Positions 43,407 through 56,560 are shown, counted from the stretch's first letter. The stretch: 64,000 nt of DNA from Candidula unifasciata (GCA_905116865.2 CAJHNH020008433.1:161001-225000); one strand, 5' to 3'. The notes: a model not told the origin generated them from the letters alone. Translations and numbers: made by a program.

Positions 43407-43409
43407 CCT

Positions 43410-44200
43410 ATACCACGTTCACTTCAGCTGCATATGATGTGACAGCAGACCTCTTTGTGTAGATGTCGATAACTGTATGCACCTCGAATCATTTAGTAAA
43501 CAACGACAAACTACTGTACGTAAACTGCCTATATCAACCACCGAGACAGGGTTAGTTTGCCGCGTTTCGTAAAGGATATGCAATCGTTTCAAAAAAAAAA
43601 AAAAACCACATCAACGCCCACGTTTCTTTTTTTTCAGAAATGAAAACGCAGCTGTCTTAGAAAGGGAATGGTGCCAGGAGGTTTCTGATAGTGCGCACAG
43701 GAATTTCGCAGGATAAATAAAAGGTTAGCCAGATAATCATCAGAGAGACCCGGACGGACGCCTTGGATGAAGCGAACAAGCCGCGTTCTGTGCATTTTTA
43801 ATCGGCGGTGTTGGCAAAAATATGCACCTCGATCTGTTAAAATAGGTTTGTGAGGGCTTGTGGTGTCCCGAGGAGGGTTGAGTGAATTGGTGGTGGGGGG
43901 GGGGGTGGGGATAAGGGAAAGGGTGAGAGGGGTGGGTGGGATAAGGGGCGGGGGTTTGTTACGAAAGCAGAACGGAACAAAGAACAAGAATTAAAATGTG
44001 TTTCAAACTGGGAAAAAGTGCTAGCCGGTTAGTTGAAGTGATAAGGCAATTTTATGTGGAGAAATATTTATTTCTTGCACTGATATTCAGGGAGGAATGA
44101 CGATTCGAAAGTGGTGTGGGAAATACTGAAGATAAAACCACGACGGGATGTCGCATGTCACAATGATGAACTCTTTGTCATACGCATTCTAATTCGGTTT
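43410..44200. other. Non-coding region
   Basis: No recognised gene. A G-rich tract (GGTGGGGGG, GGGTGGGATAAGGGGCGGGG) lies at 43885-43960. Confidence 0.5.
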
Positions 44201-44204
44201 TCTA

Positions 44205-44975
44205 AAGTCCTATCATGAACTACAGACTGTTAAAACGCTGAATATCTTAAAAGAATCAGCTCAGAAAATTGGACTAGTTATCAATCAAGACAAGACAGAA
44301 TACATGATAATAATTAGACAGGGAAAGGATATAAACTCCGGCCACATACAAGTCGATAATATGAAAATCAAACGAACGGAAACGTGTAAGTACTTGGGTG
44401 CAAACTTCAACTGCTCCAACATGCTGCGACAAGAAATACAATCTAGAATACAATCTGGAAATAAAGTATACTATGACCTTCAACATCTGCTAAAGTCAAA
44501 GTGTCTGTCTCGCAACACCAAGATCAAAATATATAAAACGTTGATAAGACCAGTCGTTTTATATGGCTCTGAAACTTGGAGCACAACTAAAAGAGACAAA
44601 GCCTTATTTTAGGTTTTCGAAAACAGATTCTTACGACGAATCTTTGGACCCATCAAAGATGCAAACAGTGGCGAATGGAGGGAGAAGCAACCACAAAATT
44701 CATAATCTGTTTAAACCACCACTAATCACTGGCATCATGAGAGCCAATAGACTCAAATGGTTGGGGCATATTGAAGAATGTCAGATGACGAAGAAGTAAA
44801 TATTGTATACACCAGGGAGATGATTGGTCATAGACCACGAGGGAGACCAAGAAGACGATGGAGAGATAAAATCCAGACAGACCTGCAAACACTTGGTGTT
44901 ACCAACTGGAAAGAGAAGGCCAACCAAAGAGATGAATGGAGGCGGGTGATATCTGCAGCAATGAACCTCTAGGGA
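44205..44975 (+). pseudogene. LINE relic, RT thumb to C-terminus, frameshifted
   Basis: The sequence runs SAQKIGLVINQDKTEYMIII, TETCKYLGANFNCSNMLRQE, IYKTLIRPVVLYGSETWSTT; after a frame change MRANRLKWLGHIEECQM; after another RGRPRRRWRDKIQTDLQTLG and NQRDEWRRVISAAMNL then stop. The order is complete from the RT thumb to the end, with two frameshifts. It is the best preserved relic of this lineage. Confidence 0.88.
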
Positions 44976-45112
44976 TCGTATCAACACTTCAAGAGTCCTT
45001 TTCTAGGTTCTTGGTGGTGTGCAATACCAAGCCATTTTATGTGGCGCATATAAGCTGGTCACAATTATAACCCAAAGCTCATTCTGGTTGAACGTGACGA
45101 TTCTCCCCCTCC

Positions 45113-45116
<4 letters not shown>

Positions 45117-45146
<30 letters not shown>
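45117..45146 (+). repeat. Poly-C run of about 30 bases
   Basis: An almost pure run of C between GACGATTCTCCCCCTCCCTG and GCAAAGAAAAC. No repeat family was recognised around it. Confidence 0.9.
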
Positions 45147-45147
<1 letters not shown>

Positions 45148-45329
45148 CAAAGAAAACATTGATGGATGGATGGACCAGTTGCCACAATTAGGACACTATT
45201 GAGGAACATCTCCCCTGTATAAGTCCCAGAAAACTCTTCAACCGCTAGGTTATATTAGGACCCCTGACAACAGCCGGGGTGGGGCTTTAAAATACCCACA
45301 CACAAAATAATAATAACAATTATAATCAC

Positions 45330-45592
45330 CATCATCGCCGTCATCATGTGCCCTGCCAACTGGCGTAGGCGCTCTTGCATCTCCACAGATCACGATCCCT
45401 GGTTGCCATTAGCTTGTTTTAAACAATCGTTTTTAGTTACTCTAAAAGTCCAGGTATTTGTAACAAGTCGTCCCAGAAACCACATCTTTGTTTCTTACAA
45501 ATTCTTCTTAATTTGTTCACTGACATTCCAAGATTTGCTGTCACACAAAAGAACAGGTTCTTCGTACCATTTTAGCACTCTCTTTGTGATAT
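45330..45592 (-). pseudogene. LINE relic related to 37820-38260
   Basis: Shares CTGGCGTAGGCG, CATCTCCACAGATC and GACATTCCAAGATT-type blocks with 37.8-38.26 kb. No continuous frame remains. A family-A SINE follows directly. Confidence 0.5.
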
Positions 45593-45595
45593 TAT

Positions 45596-45795
45596 TCTTC
45601 TTCTTCGCCTTCACCAGCTGTAAACTCTGGCGGAAAGTTCTGGTTGTTCATCCACTTTTGGACTGCAGTCCTGTTCCAGAACCTGAGTGTTGAGTGTGCA
45701 TCCGTTTTACAGATCTGACTCATTTGTATGCTGACTGCTGGTTCCTTGTCTCTCAGGCAGATGCACTCCGACTTCGAAGGAAGCTCCGAATAATA
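45596..45795 (-). repeat. SINE family A, antisense, head missing
   Basis: TTCTTCTTCTTCGCCTTCAC, GTAAACTCTGGCGGAAAGTT, GGACTGCAGTCCTGTTCCAG, GGCAGATGCACTCCGACTTC. A well kept 3' two thirds of the element. Confidence 0.87.
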
Positions 45796-46211
45796 ATTGC
45801 GTCCCATATTGGCTGTGTAGGTTTCCAGTCCACGGATTTAGGAACATATGGCTGGTGCGGTCGCCACGAACTGTGCAATTTAGGAATTTTATTGTTGCAT
45901 TGGAAAGAGTTTGGGAAGCTTTTCGGCCAGTCGCTCTTAAAAGTAATAAGTACACAAACAGTATCAGACGTTCAGGGGCGCCGCCACGAAAAACCTACTA
46001 GGCGAGAGCTTACATCTCTCCCTTACCAACATCACCCCCATTATTGGCTGGGGGGGGGGGGGCATTATGCCTTTTTAAACTGCACAGTAACAATAATAAT
46101 TATTATGCGCTCAATAGCGAATAACTATAATAATGTGATTAATATCGCGTGGACTTAAGCCTGATTCAACTGCGCAATAATACTAATAATAATAGTGTGT
46201 TGAATAGCAAA

Positions 46212-46420
46212 AATATAAAATCCGTGTACATCCGTTTTACAGATTTGGTTTATTTGTATGCAGACCGTTCGTTCCTCGCCTCCTAGGCAGATGGACTCCG
46301 ACTTTAAAAAACCCACACAACTCATTAGCTGGCCTTTACGACATGCTTAATAAGGGGGCAGTGGGTATATTCCCTTCCACCCCCGCCCCGGAACCCACAC
46401 GGAGAGGTCTGCCTACAACG
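46212..46420 (-). repeat. SINE family A, antisense, tail missing
   Basis: CATCCGTTTTACAGATTTGG, GGCAGATGGACTCCGACTTT, TTTACGACATGCTTAATAAG and GGCAGTGGGTATATTCCC cover the head two thirds of the element. Confidence 0.85.
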
Positions 46421-46875
46421 CCCCACGGTTCCCTTTCAAAAAGCAAAGCGGCAAGGAAAAGCCGGCCGGCAGCCTGCCAATGTTCACACTATAATTGTCG
46501 CAGCGTGGTTTGCATGGCCTTGTGCACAACAGAGAAGATCAGCCACGGCACTTCATTCTGTTTTCTGGTTGTTTAGGGCACTTTTGTGTGCAGACTGTCG
46601 TGTTTGTAACATGTAATCAGTGTCACCTTTATGCCGCTGTTACAGGGCCGCAGCGAGGGGAAGGATCGACAACCTTCTAGCACAGCATCCTCGATCTTGT
46701 ATGTCTACAGTCTGGTCAAGTGTAAGAGCTCTTTCTATAGTTCTAGAGGGTTTGTAGCAAATTCCAAATAAATTCTAAGCCCGGTGAGGTTACTATGGAA
46801 CTGTCGTGGTCCCTAATACAACTATTTTGTGCAGGGATTTTCCCACTAGCAAAAAAAAAAAAAAAGTGTAAAAAG

Positions 46876-47512
46876 TCTGTATAACATTTGTTGCCGTTTG
46901 TAAATATTTTGTGCGTCTGTATTACATTTGTTGCCGTTTGTAAGTTTTTTGTGAGTCTGTATAACATTTGTTGCCGTTTGTAAGTATTTTGTGAGTCTGT
47001 ATAACATTTGTTGCCGTTTGTAAGTATTTTGTGAGTCTGTATAACATTTGTGGAAGTTTGTAAGTATTTTGTGAGTCTGTATAACATTGGTTGCTGTTTG
47101 TAAGTATTGTGTGAGTCTGTATAACATTTGTGGAAGTTTGTAAGTATTTTTTGAGTCTGTATAACATTGGTTGCTGTTTGTAAGTATTTTGTGAGTCTGT
47201 ATAACATTTGTTGAAGTTTGTAAGTATTGTGTGAGCCTTTATAACATTGGTTGCCGTTTGTAAGTATTTTGTGAGTCTGTATTACATTGGTTGCCGTTTG
47301 TAAGTATTTTGTGAGTCTGTATTACATTTGTTGCCGTTTGTAAATATTTTGTGAGTCTGTATTACATTAGTTGCCGTTTGTAAATATTTTGTGAGTCTTT
47401 ATTACATTTTTTGCCGTTTGTAAGTTTTTTGTGAGTCTGTATTGCATGTGTTGCCGTTTGTAAGTATTTTGTGAGTCTGTATTAGATATGTTGCCGATTG
47501 TAAGTATTTTGT
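46876..47512 (+). repeat. 40-bp minisatellite, about 16 copies
   Basis: Unit AACATTTGTTGCCGTTTGTA plus AGTATTTTGTGAGTCTGTAT, with changes such as GTGGAAGTTTG and TTGCTGTTTG. The minus strand of the unit has no stop, so all minus frames stay open; they do not encode a protein I recognise. Confidence 0.96.
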
Positions 47513-47859
47513 AAAGTGTTGGTGGATGTATTTACGTGTACAGGGAAGTATTTATGGCCCAGCTATATTCAAGTTCCCCAGCAAAAGTCAGGGTGGAGCT
47601 TCAAATAACGAGAAATTGCACCCCACACGGGGACGGGTGACTAAAAGATCATGCCCAAAGATACAATTGAAAATCTATACTATAAATCAAAACCCTTTCT
47701 GTACTTCGTGTATTTTTATGAAAAAAGTGTTAACTCCTCCCAAACCGGGACCAATGCACGGGTTAAATTTTCATTTGCAATTATGACTAAAATGTTTAAT
47801 TTAACAGTCATATTGGCTGCCCATGTTAACGTGCAATTCTGTATTTATTGCGACAATCA

Positions 47860-48655
47860 GTGAAAGTAATCTTTTACCTTTGAATTTTTTTTATATCACT
47901 TCCCTTGAAAAAATTGCTCCTATCTTTCATGAAACCACATAACCATATGTGTCCAAGACAGCGAATTTGTCTTTTTCCCAAATTGTTAAATACAGGCTGG
48001 TGTTAGTAATACAAGGGATGCCTCGGGTGAACTTAGGGGCAATGACTAAAGATACGGCAGCAGTGGAGACAAAGATGAAGTAGAAGATGGGATATTAAAA
48101 TAAGGCTTTTAATTAGACTTCTCATTCCATTAGGTCTACATTTAAGGCAGCGTCGGAGACCAAGATGAGGTAGAAGACAGGAAATAGGACTTTCTTTCAC
48201 TATCTTAAGCGAAGACCGGCAATTAAATCTAGTGAAAAATAAGATACGACTTAAAGATCATGTGATTCATGTGCACACACACAAAGTTCAAACTAATTCG
48301 TAAAGATAAGTTAGATAAGTTTGCCTTGTTTAAGCTAATTCAGATTTCTAATCAATATAGTGGATAGGTGGGCTCACTGTTTTTAGTCGTGGTAAGGTTT
48401 TGCTTCTGACAAAAATTAGCTGTTGCATTTTCCTCCATATATAGACTGAAAGGATATAGTTTCGTCGTCCAGCTACTGAGTTGCTTTGTGAGCTGGGAAT
48501 TTCAGTTGGGATGATTTTTTAATGTGCTCAATGTAGCTTAGGTTGTAAACTACAGATTCAGAAAAATTGCAAGTTGTCTGTAGCCAAAGAACTTGTGGTG
48601 CCTTATGAAATAAGTGTGTGTGTCTGTGTGCGCGTGATTATTGATCTGTTGTAAC
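47860..48655. other. Non-coding AT-rich region
   Basis: A short imperfect duplication is visible (AAAGATGAAGTAGAAGATGG near 48073 and CAAGATGAGGTAGAAGACAG near 48161). No gene recognised. Confidence 0.5.
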
Positions 48656-48659
48656 TGCT

Positions 48660-48910
48660 GCTTTCATCGACTATGAACTGTATTCCTAGTGTCAGACTGT
48701 TTGTGTAGGTATCTCTGACGACTTTATTCTGCATTTAATGCATGTGTCTGCTATTGGCTGTGCTGATACTGGAGTCTGTGTTTATTTTTCCCTACAAGGA
48801 ACAATGATTGGCATTCTGTGCGTTTTTGTTGTTGTTGTTGCAAAGAAACGAAGTAGCTGTGGGGATGACCCGTTTGCTTAAAGTTGGAACTGCAGTGAGC
48901 TGATCATCTA
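48660..48910 (+). repeat. Dispersed repeat E, copy 2
   Basis: TGCATTTAATGCATGTGTCT, GCTATTGGCTGTGCTGATAC and AGTTGGAACTGCAGTGAGCT correspond to blocks in 23150-23415. Confidence 0.6.
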
Positions 48911-49400
48911 TTTCAAATTTGGGCTGCAGATACTCAAAAGAGAAGAAAGAAAGAGGAAAGATCTGGAACCCTTAATAATTTCTTTTTCTGCAAACATACA
49001 AAGAAAAAGATGCGTCGTTGCCTTGCCCGTTTAGAGCATGGCGGCGATATTTGACTTTTCGGCCGACACATCAGACTTCTGCAGGCATCCAATGCTCTGG
49101 TTAGCCTTTTCGTTCTTAATAATTTGACATACTGGTTTGAAATGCCATTGCTAGAAGAGAGTATCAAACCAAATCCCCCCCCCCCTCCACCCGCCCCACA
49201 CTTCCTATTTTCCACAAGTTTGCCAGTTGCGACAAGTTTTAGTTTATTATTAGACGTTAGCCACTTTGTGTCTGCTTATTGCTATGAGGAATTATCTACA
49301 TTTAACATGAGTTCTCTTCCACGAAGGGTTCTTCTTCATAAACCATGGTAGTCACACGATCCAAAACCTTCTGTCTCATATACTTTCAATCAACTAAACA

Positions 49401-49589
49401 CAGCTGATCCGCCACACAGCTAATACGCCACACAGCTGATCCGCCATACAGCTGATCCGCCACACAGCTGATCCGCAACACAGCTGATCCGCGACACAGC
49501 TGATCCGCGTCATAGCAGATCCGCCACAAAGCTGATCCGCCACACAGCTTATTCGCCACACAGCTGATCCGTCACACAGCTGATCCGCC

Positions 49590-49590
<1 letters not shown>
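49401..49590 (+). repeat. 16-bp minisatellite, about 12 copies
   Basis: Unit CACAGCTGATCCGCCA with point variants. The minus-strand reading ADQLCGGSAVWRISCV repeats every 16 residues, the three-frame signature of a 16-bp unit. Confidence 0.95.
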
Positions 49591-50045
<455 letters not shown>

Positions 50046-50159
50046 GAACGAGACGCGACCACTGGGTTAGCGACATTAGCTTGGGTAAAGAGACCCTTTG
50101 CCCGCCCGTAGCGCATCAGAAATCTGATGCTAGACATATTGTAAAAAACGAATCTGCAC

Positions 50160-50545
50160 TCCATGGGTGATGTGATGAACGTCCCGTCAGTCCAGTCTGG
50201 GTCAACCTGGATTCAAACCCAAGATTTTGTCTGAGGTTTGAGGTTTTGAACAACAACGGATCAACATCATGGCACACGGGCAGTAACCCATAAGTGCTCC
50301 GTTCGTCTTCTAACACAACTGTGAGTTCGAATAAGTTCAGCACAGTGCACAGGCTATTTAGCACTGGCGAGGATCCTGAAATACTTTGGGTGAAACAATG
50401 CACCCAGGCGTCCGATCTCACTACACAGAGACAAGGGGGAATTACTAGAAGTCCAAGCAAGTCCAGGTGAAAAAATCCCAACCTTTAACCGGGAGTGAAT
50501 TCCCCCCCCCCCTCCCCCAGCACTTGAGGCGGACACCATGCGCCG
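50160..50545 (-). repeat. SINE family C, antisense copy
   Basis: GGGCAGTAACCCATAAGTGC, GGATCCTGAAATACTTTGGG, CAGGCGTCCGATCTCACTAC, GGGGGAATTACTAGAAGTCC match family C in reverse order, with a C run near 50500 close to the head. Confidence 0.8.
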
Positions 50546-50999
50546 AAACCCCGCAGTCCCCTGTCCATGATTTTTTATTGGTATGGTTACAGGTTGTGTA
50601 AAAAGCTCAAAGGTTCACTGAATCCCAAAATGTTTCAAATCTAGTGAATTAATAGTCGCACCTGGTCTGATCTTACATCGCTCGGTCTCTCTACACAAAA
50701 CGGCAGTTGCCTGATAAGACATCTTGCCATCCCAGATGGATCTACATAAAAACTGCACTTCTAAAAGCAACGTAGCAATTCCGTCCGTTGGTGCTTTGCT
50801 AGAAAAACAAATATCGTCACATTCAACCAGCTTCCCCGAAGGGGAGCAACAGGTTACACGCGCCAGATTAAATGGTTTAGCACTGCACACCACCAAAAGC
50901 CCTGAAAAGCACTCCTGCAATGTTGATGCGATTGAAGGAGACAGACCCAAATACTACTCTGACCGGCAACGAAGTCGTCTACCGGCGAATTAAAGGGAG

Positions 51000-51335
51000 A
51001 CCCGGTGGCGATAACGTGACAGTTGATTGAAACAAAATCTCCGTGTGGGTTCCAGGGCCCCATTGTGGGAAAAACAAGAAAAGATTCACTGCCCACCCAA
51101 CAGCATGTCGTAAGAGTCGACTAGTTGGGGAGCTTCCTTTGAAGTCGGAGTGCATCATCCTGAGAGGCAAGGAACCAACAGTCTGCATTCAAGTGAATCA
51201 GATCTTTAAAACTAATGAACACGCAACACACAGGTTCTGGAGCAGGACTGCAGTTCAGAAGTGGACGAACAACCAGAACTTTCCGCTAGAGTGTACAGCT
51301 AGTGAACGCGAAGAAGAAGAAGAAAACGAAGATTA
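51000..51335 (+). repeat. SINE family A, near full-length sense copy
   Basis: CGTGTGGGTTCCAGGGCCCC, GAAAAGATTCACTGCCCACC, GCATGTCGTAAGAGTCGACT, GAGTGCATCATCCTGAGAGG, CTTTCCGCTAGAGTGTACAG and the tail GTGAACGCGAAGAAGAAGAA. Confidence 0.88.
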
Positions 51336-51544
51336 AAACAACGCCTCTCAGAGTGCGAGGCAAACGTTAATACCTCAGCCAAGGAGACGCCTTTTTCCTA
51401 GCATGAAAATGTTAGTTCCGTGTCTAGCACGTTGCAGAACTAACCATAGCATTTTTCGTCTGTTTGCTATTCCACTAGACAATTTTACGTTCAGTAGTTT
51501 ACCATTGCTTCCTTAACGGTCGGTTTTCCATATCAGTGTCGAAA

Positions 51545-51660
51545 CCAACGCAAGGTGGGTTGTTACCAAATCGCTTACAGCTGGGATCAAACCCGGAATT
51601 ACGAAGCGTGTTCGTGACGCCTAAGCCACAGACGCCGATTTTCCTAGTACACATTTTTTG
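51545..51660 (-). repeat. tRNA-derived SINE head
   Basis: The minus strand reads ATCGGCGTCTGTGGCTTAGG then CCGGGTTTGATCCCAGC, A-box and B-box like (GGTTTGATCCC). Downstream body not assigned. Confidence 0.6.
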
Positions 51661-52319
51661 GATACTATATTTATAACGTACCCCTGACGTCACGATGACG
51701 TCACGGGAGACATTCCCAATAAACCACATTTTGACTTCTTTAATTTTAACCATAGCTGATTGAGCTCAATGTCTTCTCACGTTTGGTCACAGCATGCATA
51801 TTTCCTAATATCAGCATCAGCATCTAGCAGGTCCTCTGCAGAACGTCGCTCTCATCACGGTCTGCCTGAAACAAACTCGGTCTCTCACTAGCTCTTCCGC
51901 TTAGTGAAATTTCCTATACAGGTTGTCATTTTTAATCACGTGCAATTTTTGCGATGGTCGGTCCATGTCTCCCTTTCTTGATACCATAACTTGTGTAACT
52001 CCCCCATCCCCCCTTCCCCAGTCAGCTGTAGTGCTTGATACAGCCAAAATACTTCAGCTTCCGAGGCAAGATGCCGTTTACTAGCCAGTATTCCGTGATG
52101 TTCAGATCTTTTAAGATGTCAATATTTCTTTTATTTTTGTTCCATGGTATTTTGAGAATCCTTCTATATCATTTTAGTTCAAAAACTCCTAATTTCTCCC
52201 TGAAGACGACTCACGACTCATATCCATATGTTGCTATAGGGTTGATGCATGTTTTCAAAATGTTGACTTCAATTTCCTTTCTGGTGCTTAATATAGACCC
52301 GTTAATACTGTTTAATACC

Positions 52320-52660
52320 GGCACAAGACGATTACCACATTGTGGATGGACCAAAGCAAGTCATTATTCTATGTCTTAGAATAGGGCACAGTCGACTTCG
52401 TAGCCAGATGTACACACAATTTAAAATTTGCGAAGAATCAGCCATGTGCACATTTGAACTGGCACCTGGAGCAACAAATCACATTCTCTAAGACTGTCCC
52501 AAATCCGACATTTCCAGGCAAAACTTCTGACCAAGAGAAACACTATTGGAAGCCAAACTTTACGGGTCGCTGAGTGAATTACAAAAGACATTGAAGTTCA
52601 TACGAGAGACATCATTGCAGATATAGACAATTTATTTCAAGTGAACGAAAGAAGAAGATG
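52320..52660 (+). pseudogene. RT/RNase-H LINE relic, C-terminal end
   Basis: GHSRLRSQMYTQFKI, MCTFELAPGATNHIL, DCPKSDISRQN and KLYGSLSELQKTLKFIRETS align with the end of the LINE at 2.1-5.0 kb (TGHNKLNQHMHRL... TTEHVLQDCPLFSPLR... ELIKTVKFITRT). The tail is GTGAACGAAAGAAGAAGATG. Confidence 0.8.
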
Positions 52661-52894
52661 AAGAAAACTGTTTTCCAAATAAATTGAGACCAGACTTAGA
52701 AAATAAAGAGCACGTTAGGACAAAGTTAAAATTACGGAAGTCAAACTGGCATACCATGAGCTCCGGGCGATGTCGTCCGGGACTTTTTTTTTTTAAGTAT
52801 CAGAAACCTTAAGTTGTAAATCCTTTGGCTCGGTACTGTGGATATCACAACCATTAGGCCCTGATTCCATGATAAATACCGTAAATCTAGGAGA

Positions 52895-53010
52895 AATGTA
52901 GCTTTTTTTTGCCTACCCCAGGGCGTCAACCAGGACCACAAGGAGTTCGTCACCCTGTCGCCGCCCAGAGAGTGTTAACCAACTGCGCTAACCACCCCTG
53001 GATTTAAATG
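52895..53010 (-). repeat. Possible tRNA-derived SINE fragment
   Basis: The minus strand has GGTGGTTAGCGCAGTTGGTT followed by AACACTCT, a good tRNA A-box region. No B box with GGTTCGA is seen at the expected distance. Confidence 0.45.
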
Positions 53011-53280
53011 TTATGTTTATGTGTCTGCCTCTCTGGCTTAGCGGTTTTTGATTTCGATTCAGATGCAGGCGAGTTGGCAACAGACGGCTTTGCATTGATT
53101 TCGACAACGGTATAGAAGGTACAGCTAGCGAATGCCGGGGTTGGCTTGCAACTTCCTATTAAAACAAAAATATATACTTTGTGTTTTTCTAGCACTGTCT
53201 GATAAAAAAAAAAAAAAAAACACTTGAGGATGCATGCAATTCCAGGAAACAGCAAAATAGCATATAATTTGCTCTCGGTA

Positions 53281-53341
53281 TGTGTGTGTGTGTGTGTGTG
53301 CGTGCGTGCTTGCGCGTGTGTGTCGACGCGCGTGCGTGTGT
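53281..53341 (+). repeat. (TG)n-rich tract
   Basis: TGTGTGTG/CGTGCG-rich sequence of about 60 bases with GACGCGCG interruptions. Confidence 0.85.
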
Positions 53342-53909
53342 TCTTGTTACGATTTTTCACACATGCATGTTTTATTGAACAGTATGAAATATCAACATAT
53401 TATATGATTAAATCGCAAGTAAATAACCCAGTTGTCACACTGCGTATCATCTTATGAAAGACTATACGGGAGGGCCATTGTACACTAGAGATTAATCCTT
53501 TTAGTCCTCGACTACTTTGCTAGCGTTGAGTATTATCGATTTTAATAAGCGGCGGCAAAGAAAAAAAATTAGCTACAGCTGTGGGAGAGCCATTCTGTGC
53601 ACTGGCGTGACACTCAAATCTAGGAGACGTGTTGCCAGCTGGCCGGCTGCCGTGGGCACTGGGGGAAAAAAGGTTGGGGGGTAATTCATGTGAATCTAAG
53701 GGTTCTTTACGGAACGTTGCTCTCGTCACGACACGCATGAAAGTCTCTCTTTCACTAGCCAGTTATCCAGCCCTATGTACTTTCATAGCCAAATCATTTC
53801 CAGTGTCCTATATCCACGTTTGCGAAGGTCTGCTTCTGCCTCGGTTTCCGTTAACTTTACCTTCCATTTCCGTTCTTCCCCATGTTTATTTTTCGGCTTC
53901 AGTTTAGAT

Positions 53910-53911
<2 letters not shown>

Positions 53912-53979
<68 letters not shown>
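53912..53979 (+). repeat. (AT)n microsatellite directly before a SINE
   Basis: A pure TA/AT run of about 67 bases that abuts the family-A SINE starting at 53980. Confidence 0.95.
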
Positions 53980-53981
<2 letters not shown>

Positions 53982-54265
53982 GCGTGTGGGTTCCGGGGCC
54001 CTTTTGTGGGGAAAACAAGAATAGACCCACTGACTCCCAAAAAGCATGTCGTAAGAGTTGACTAACTGGGAAGCTTCCTTTGATGTCGGAGTGCATCTGC
54101 CTGAGAGGCAAGGAACCAGCAGTCTGCATTCAATTGAATTAGATCTGTAAAACTGATGCACACGCAACACTCAGGTTCTGGAGCAGGACTGCAGTCCAGA
54201 AGTGGGCGAACAACCAGAACTTTACGCCAGTGTGTACAGCTGGTGAACAAGAAGAAAAAAAAGGA
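53980..54265 (+). repeat. SINE family A, sense copy
   Basis: GTGTGGGTTCCGGGGCCCTT, AACAAGAATAGACCCACTGA, GCATGTCGTAAGAGTTGACT, GAGTGCATCTGCCTGAGAGG, TCTGGAGCAGGACTGCAGTC and a tail GGTGAACAAGAAGAAAAAAA. The tRNA-like head is absent. Confidence 0.9.
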
Positions 54266-54429
54266 GAATATATATATATATAATGTGGTATTCTTTAATT
54301 GCTTTCTCTTCCAAATGTTGTATTATTGAAAAACAGATAAAAATTACCTCTTCGGACAATTGGGCATTTACAAAATGAAGAATTTTCTTTGCAATCTTTC
54401 TTTGTCAGTTGAGACGTGAAAAATAATTT

Positions 54430-54990
54430 TTAAAAGCTGTATAAATCATATCCTGATATACGGAAGTGAATCATTGATCAAACTGTGAAAAATTATTTGG
54501 AAGCTACCATCCCACTGTAGAGTTTCCGGAAATAAAAGAGCTGATAAACTAGCTAAGGATGGTGCAATTTAAGAAAAAACCTGACGTACCAGTCTCTTAT
54601 CAGCAAAATAAGAGAATAAGAGAATAACCAAATCAATCAGAAAGCCACCAAAACTGGAACAAGAAGATTACCATTTTACGGACAGTCCAGAACAAGTTAT
54701 TATTCTACGCCTTAGAAAAGGACACAATCGACTTGGCAGCCACATGTACACACAATTTTAAATCGCCACATCAGCCATGTGCACAGGTGGATTTTCACCT
54801 GAGACAGCAGATCATGTCCTCCAAGACTGTCCCAAATACAACATATTAAGGCAAAACTGTTAGCCAAGAGAAACAACGGTGCAAGTCAAACTTTACAGGT
54901 AGCTTAGTGAATTACAAAGGACAGTGAAGTTCATACTAGAGACAACATTGCAGATATAGATAATTTATTTCAAGCGAACGAAAGAAGAAT
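54430..54990 (+). pseudogene. RT/RNase-H LINE relic, RNase H end to C-terminus
   Basis: FRK-KRADKLAKDGA corresponds to GNETADKLAKKGA of the intact copy. Then QVIILRLRKGHNRLGSHMYT, TADHVLQDCPKYNILRQN and SELQRTVKFILETTLQI, each broken by stops. The end GCGAACGAAAGAAGAATAAG is the GAA-rich tail. Confidence 0.85.
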
Positions 54991-55029
54991 AAGAATTTGG
55001 AAGCTGCGTGGGGGGGGGGGGGTGGTTTT

Positions 55030-55370
55030 AAAGACAAGTGATGAGAACACTATGGATAGATGAAAAGAGCAATAAAGATGTCTTAAAGAAACTGACTTAC
55101 AAAGAGAACTGATAGCCCACATCAGAAGAAGACAATCTACATTCTTTTGTCATGCAATGAAAATAGAGATTACTGGAGTACATCGTAGCAGTGGGAAAAT
55201 TAGAGGGGGAGAGGGACCGAGGGAGACCGAGAGAACAGATGTCGTACAGTTTGACACCAAAGCATGGAGCATCATCTGTGTCAATGTTGACTAAAAATAC
55301 TCTAAGCAGAAGGTTTTAATTAGAGATTACTACCAACGCCACAAGGCATGGACAAAGAAGTAGAAGAATG
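55030..55370 (+). pseudogene. LINE relic of the MLR.PWTD / GRPREQM lineage
   Basis: MRTLWIDEKSNKDVLKKL resembles 'MLRIPWT...SN.EVL.K'. Further on VGKLEGERDRGRPREQMSYS resembles 'GKI.GKRGRGRPR.....S'. Same lineage as the relic at 1-388. Confidence 0.75.
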
Positions 55371-55466
55371 CTCTTAAATTAGGCACAAGAGCCAGGGCTG
55401 TCGATAATGTTTGGTGAAAAGTACCAATTTTTTTGTTTGAAAAGGTACCAAAACACTTTAACAAAT

Positions 55467-55472
<6 letters not shown>

Positions 55473-55558
<86 letters not shown>
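55473..55558 (+). repeat. (CA)n-(TA)n compound microsatellite
   Basis: About 24 CA units run straight into about 19 TA units. The same CA-to-TA arrangement recurs at 61570-61660. Confidence 0.97.
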
Positions 55559-55559
<1 letters not shown>

Positions 55560-55560
<1 letters not shown>

Positions 55561-56560
55561 ACTAGCTTACATTATTTTTGATCAGAGTTGAGATTATGTG
55601 TCTATAACATCATTGCTGTACCATTGCATTTTGCTCATTTTGTTGCACAGCTGTTATAACGGCTTCGAGTTTGTGCAATTAATGTCCTGGAGCAAAAACT
55701 TGGATCTAATCAATGCATGTAACAGTCTTCAAAGTAGATCGATCTTTTAAATTCCTAATATATTTGACAGAAAGAAAACTCTGCAGCTGCAGAGGATTGA
55801 GGTAAGGCCTAAAGACTAAACATAAATTTTGATATTAAAGATAAAAGATTTTATCTCCAAAACTGTGTCTTCTGAAATTGTAAATCAAAACTGTTCTGGT
55901 GTTTTTTAGCATTTTTGGCCGATCTTGCACTATTAGTTCCCTCTCTTCTTTGTTTATTTATTCATTGTATTTTTCTTTTATAAGTCTGGAAAATTGACCG
56001 GTGGCATAAGTGCTGCAGCTTTTCCTTCGGTAACACTTAATGGATCCATCGCACAATACAAACAATTTTAAGATTGATGTACAAAACATTTGGCATTGCA
56101 CCAGAAGTACAGTTTTTTAGCAAGGCTCAAATAGTACTACATGTATAATACGGAAGTACCAACTTCGGCAGCACTGATAGACCGTTGATGCACTCCTCCC
56201 CTCTTTTCCTCGGAAAACGTGTCAAGTGCTCCGTCTAATATTTTCTATGTGTCGTCGCCCCTTGTGTCTCATTAAGCAATCACCCCAACGACACTGTCCC
56301 TAACTGCAGGGGTGTTATTAGAGCCAGGAAAATAGACCTAATTAATGGTAACATATGGAGTACGACAAGGGTGCCGCTTTCACCACTTGCGTGTGTCACC
56401 TGCATCCACACGGGAATGCCCAATGTGTAATGATATCGACTGTGATCATATAATATAACATCATAGGCACCGGAACGAAGAGGCTCCATTTGGGACTCCA
56501 AAACATTTTTACGTGGTGTGGGAGCTGAGGTCCCACACATAATTTTGTAGATGGGAAAAG
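55560..56560. other. Non-coding region
   Basis: No gene or repeat family recognised. It ends in a G run at 56560-56578 before the (AT)n tract. Confidence 0.5.
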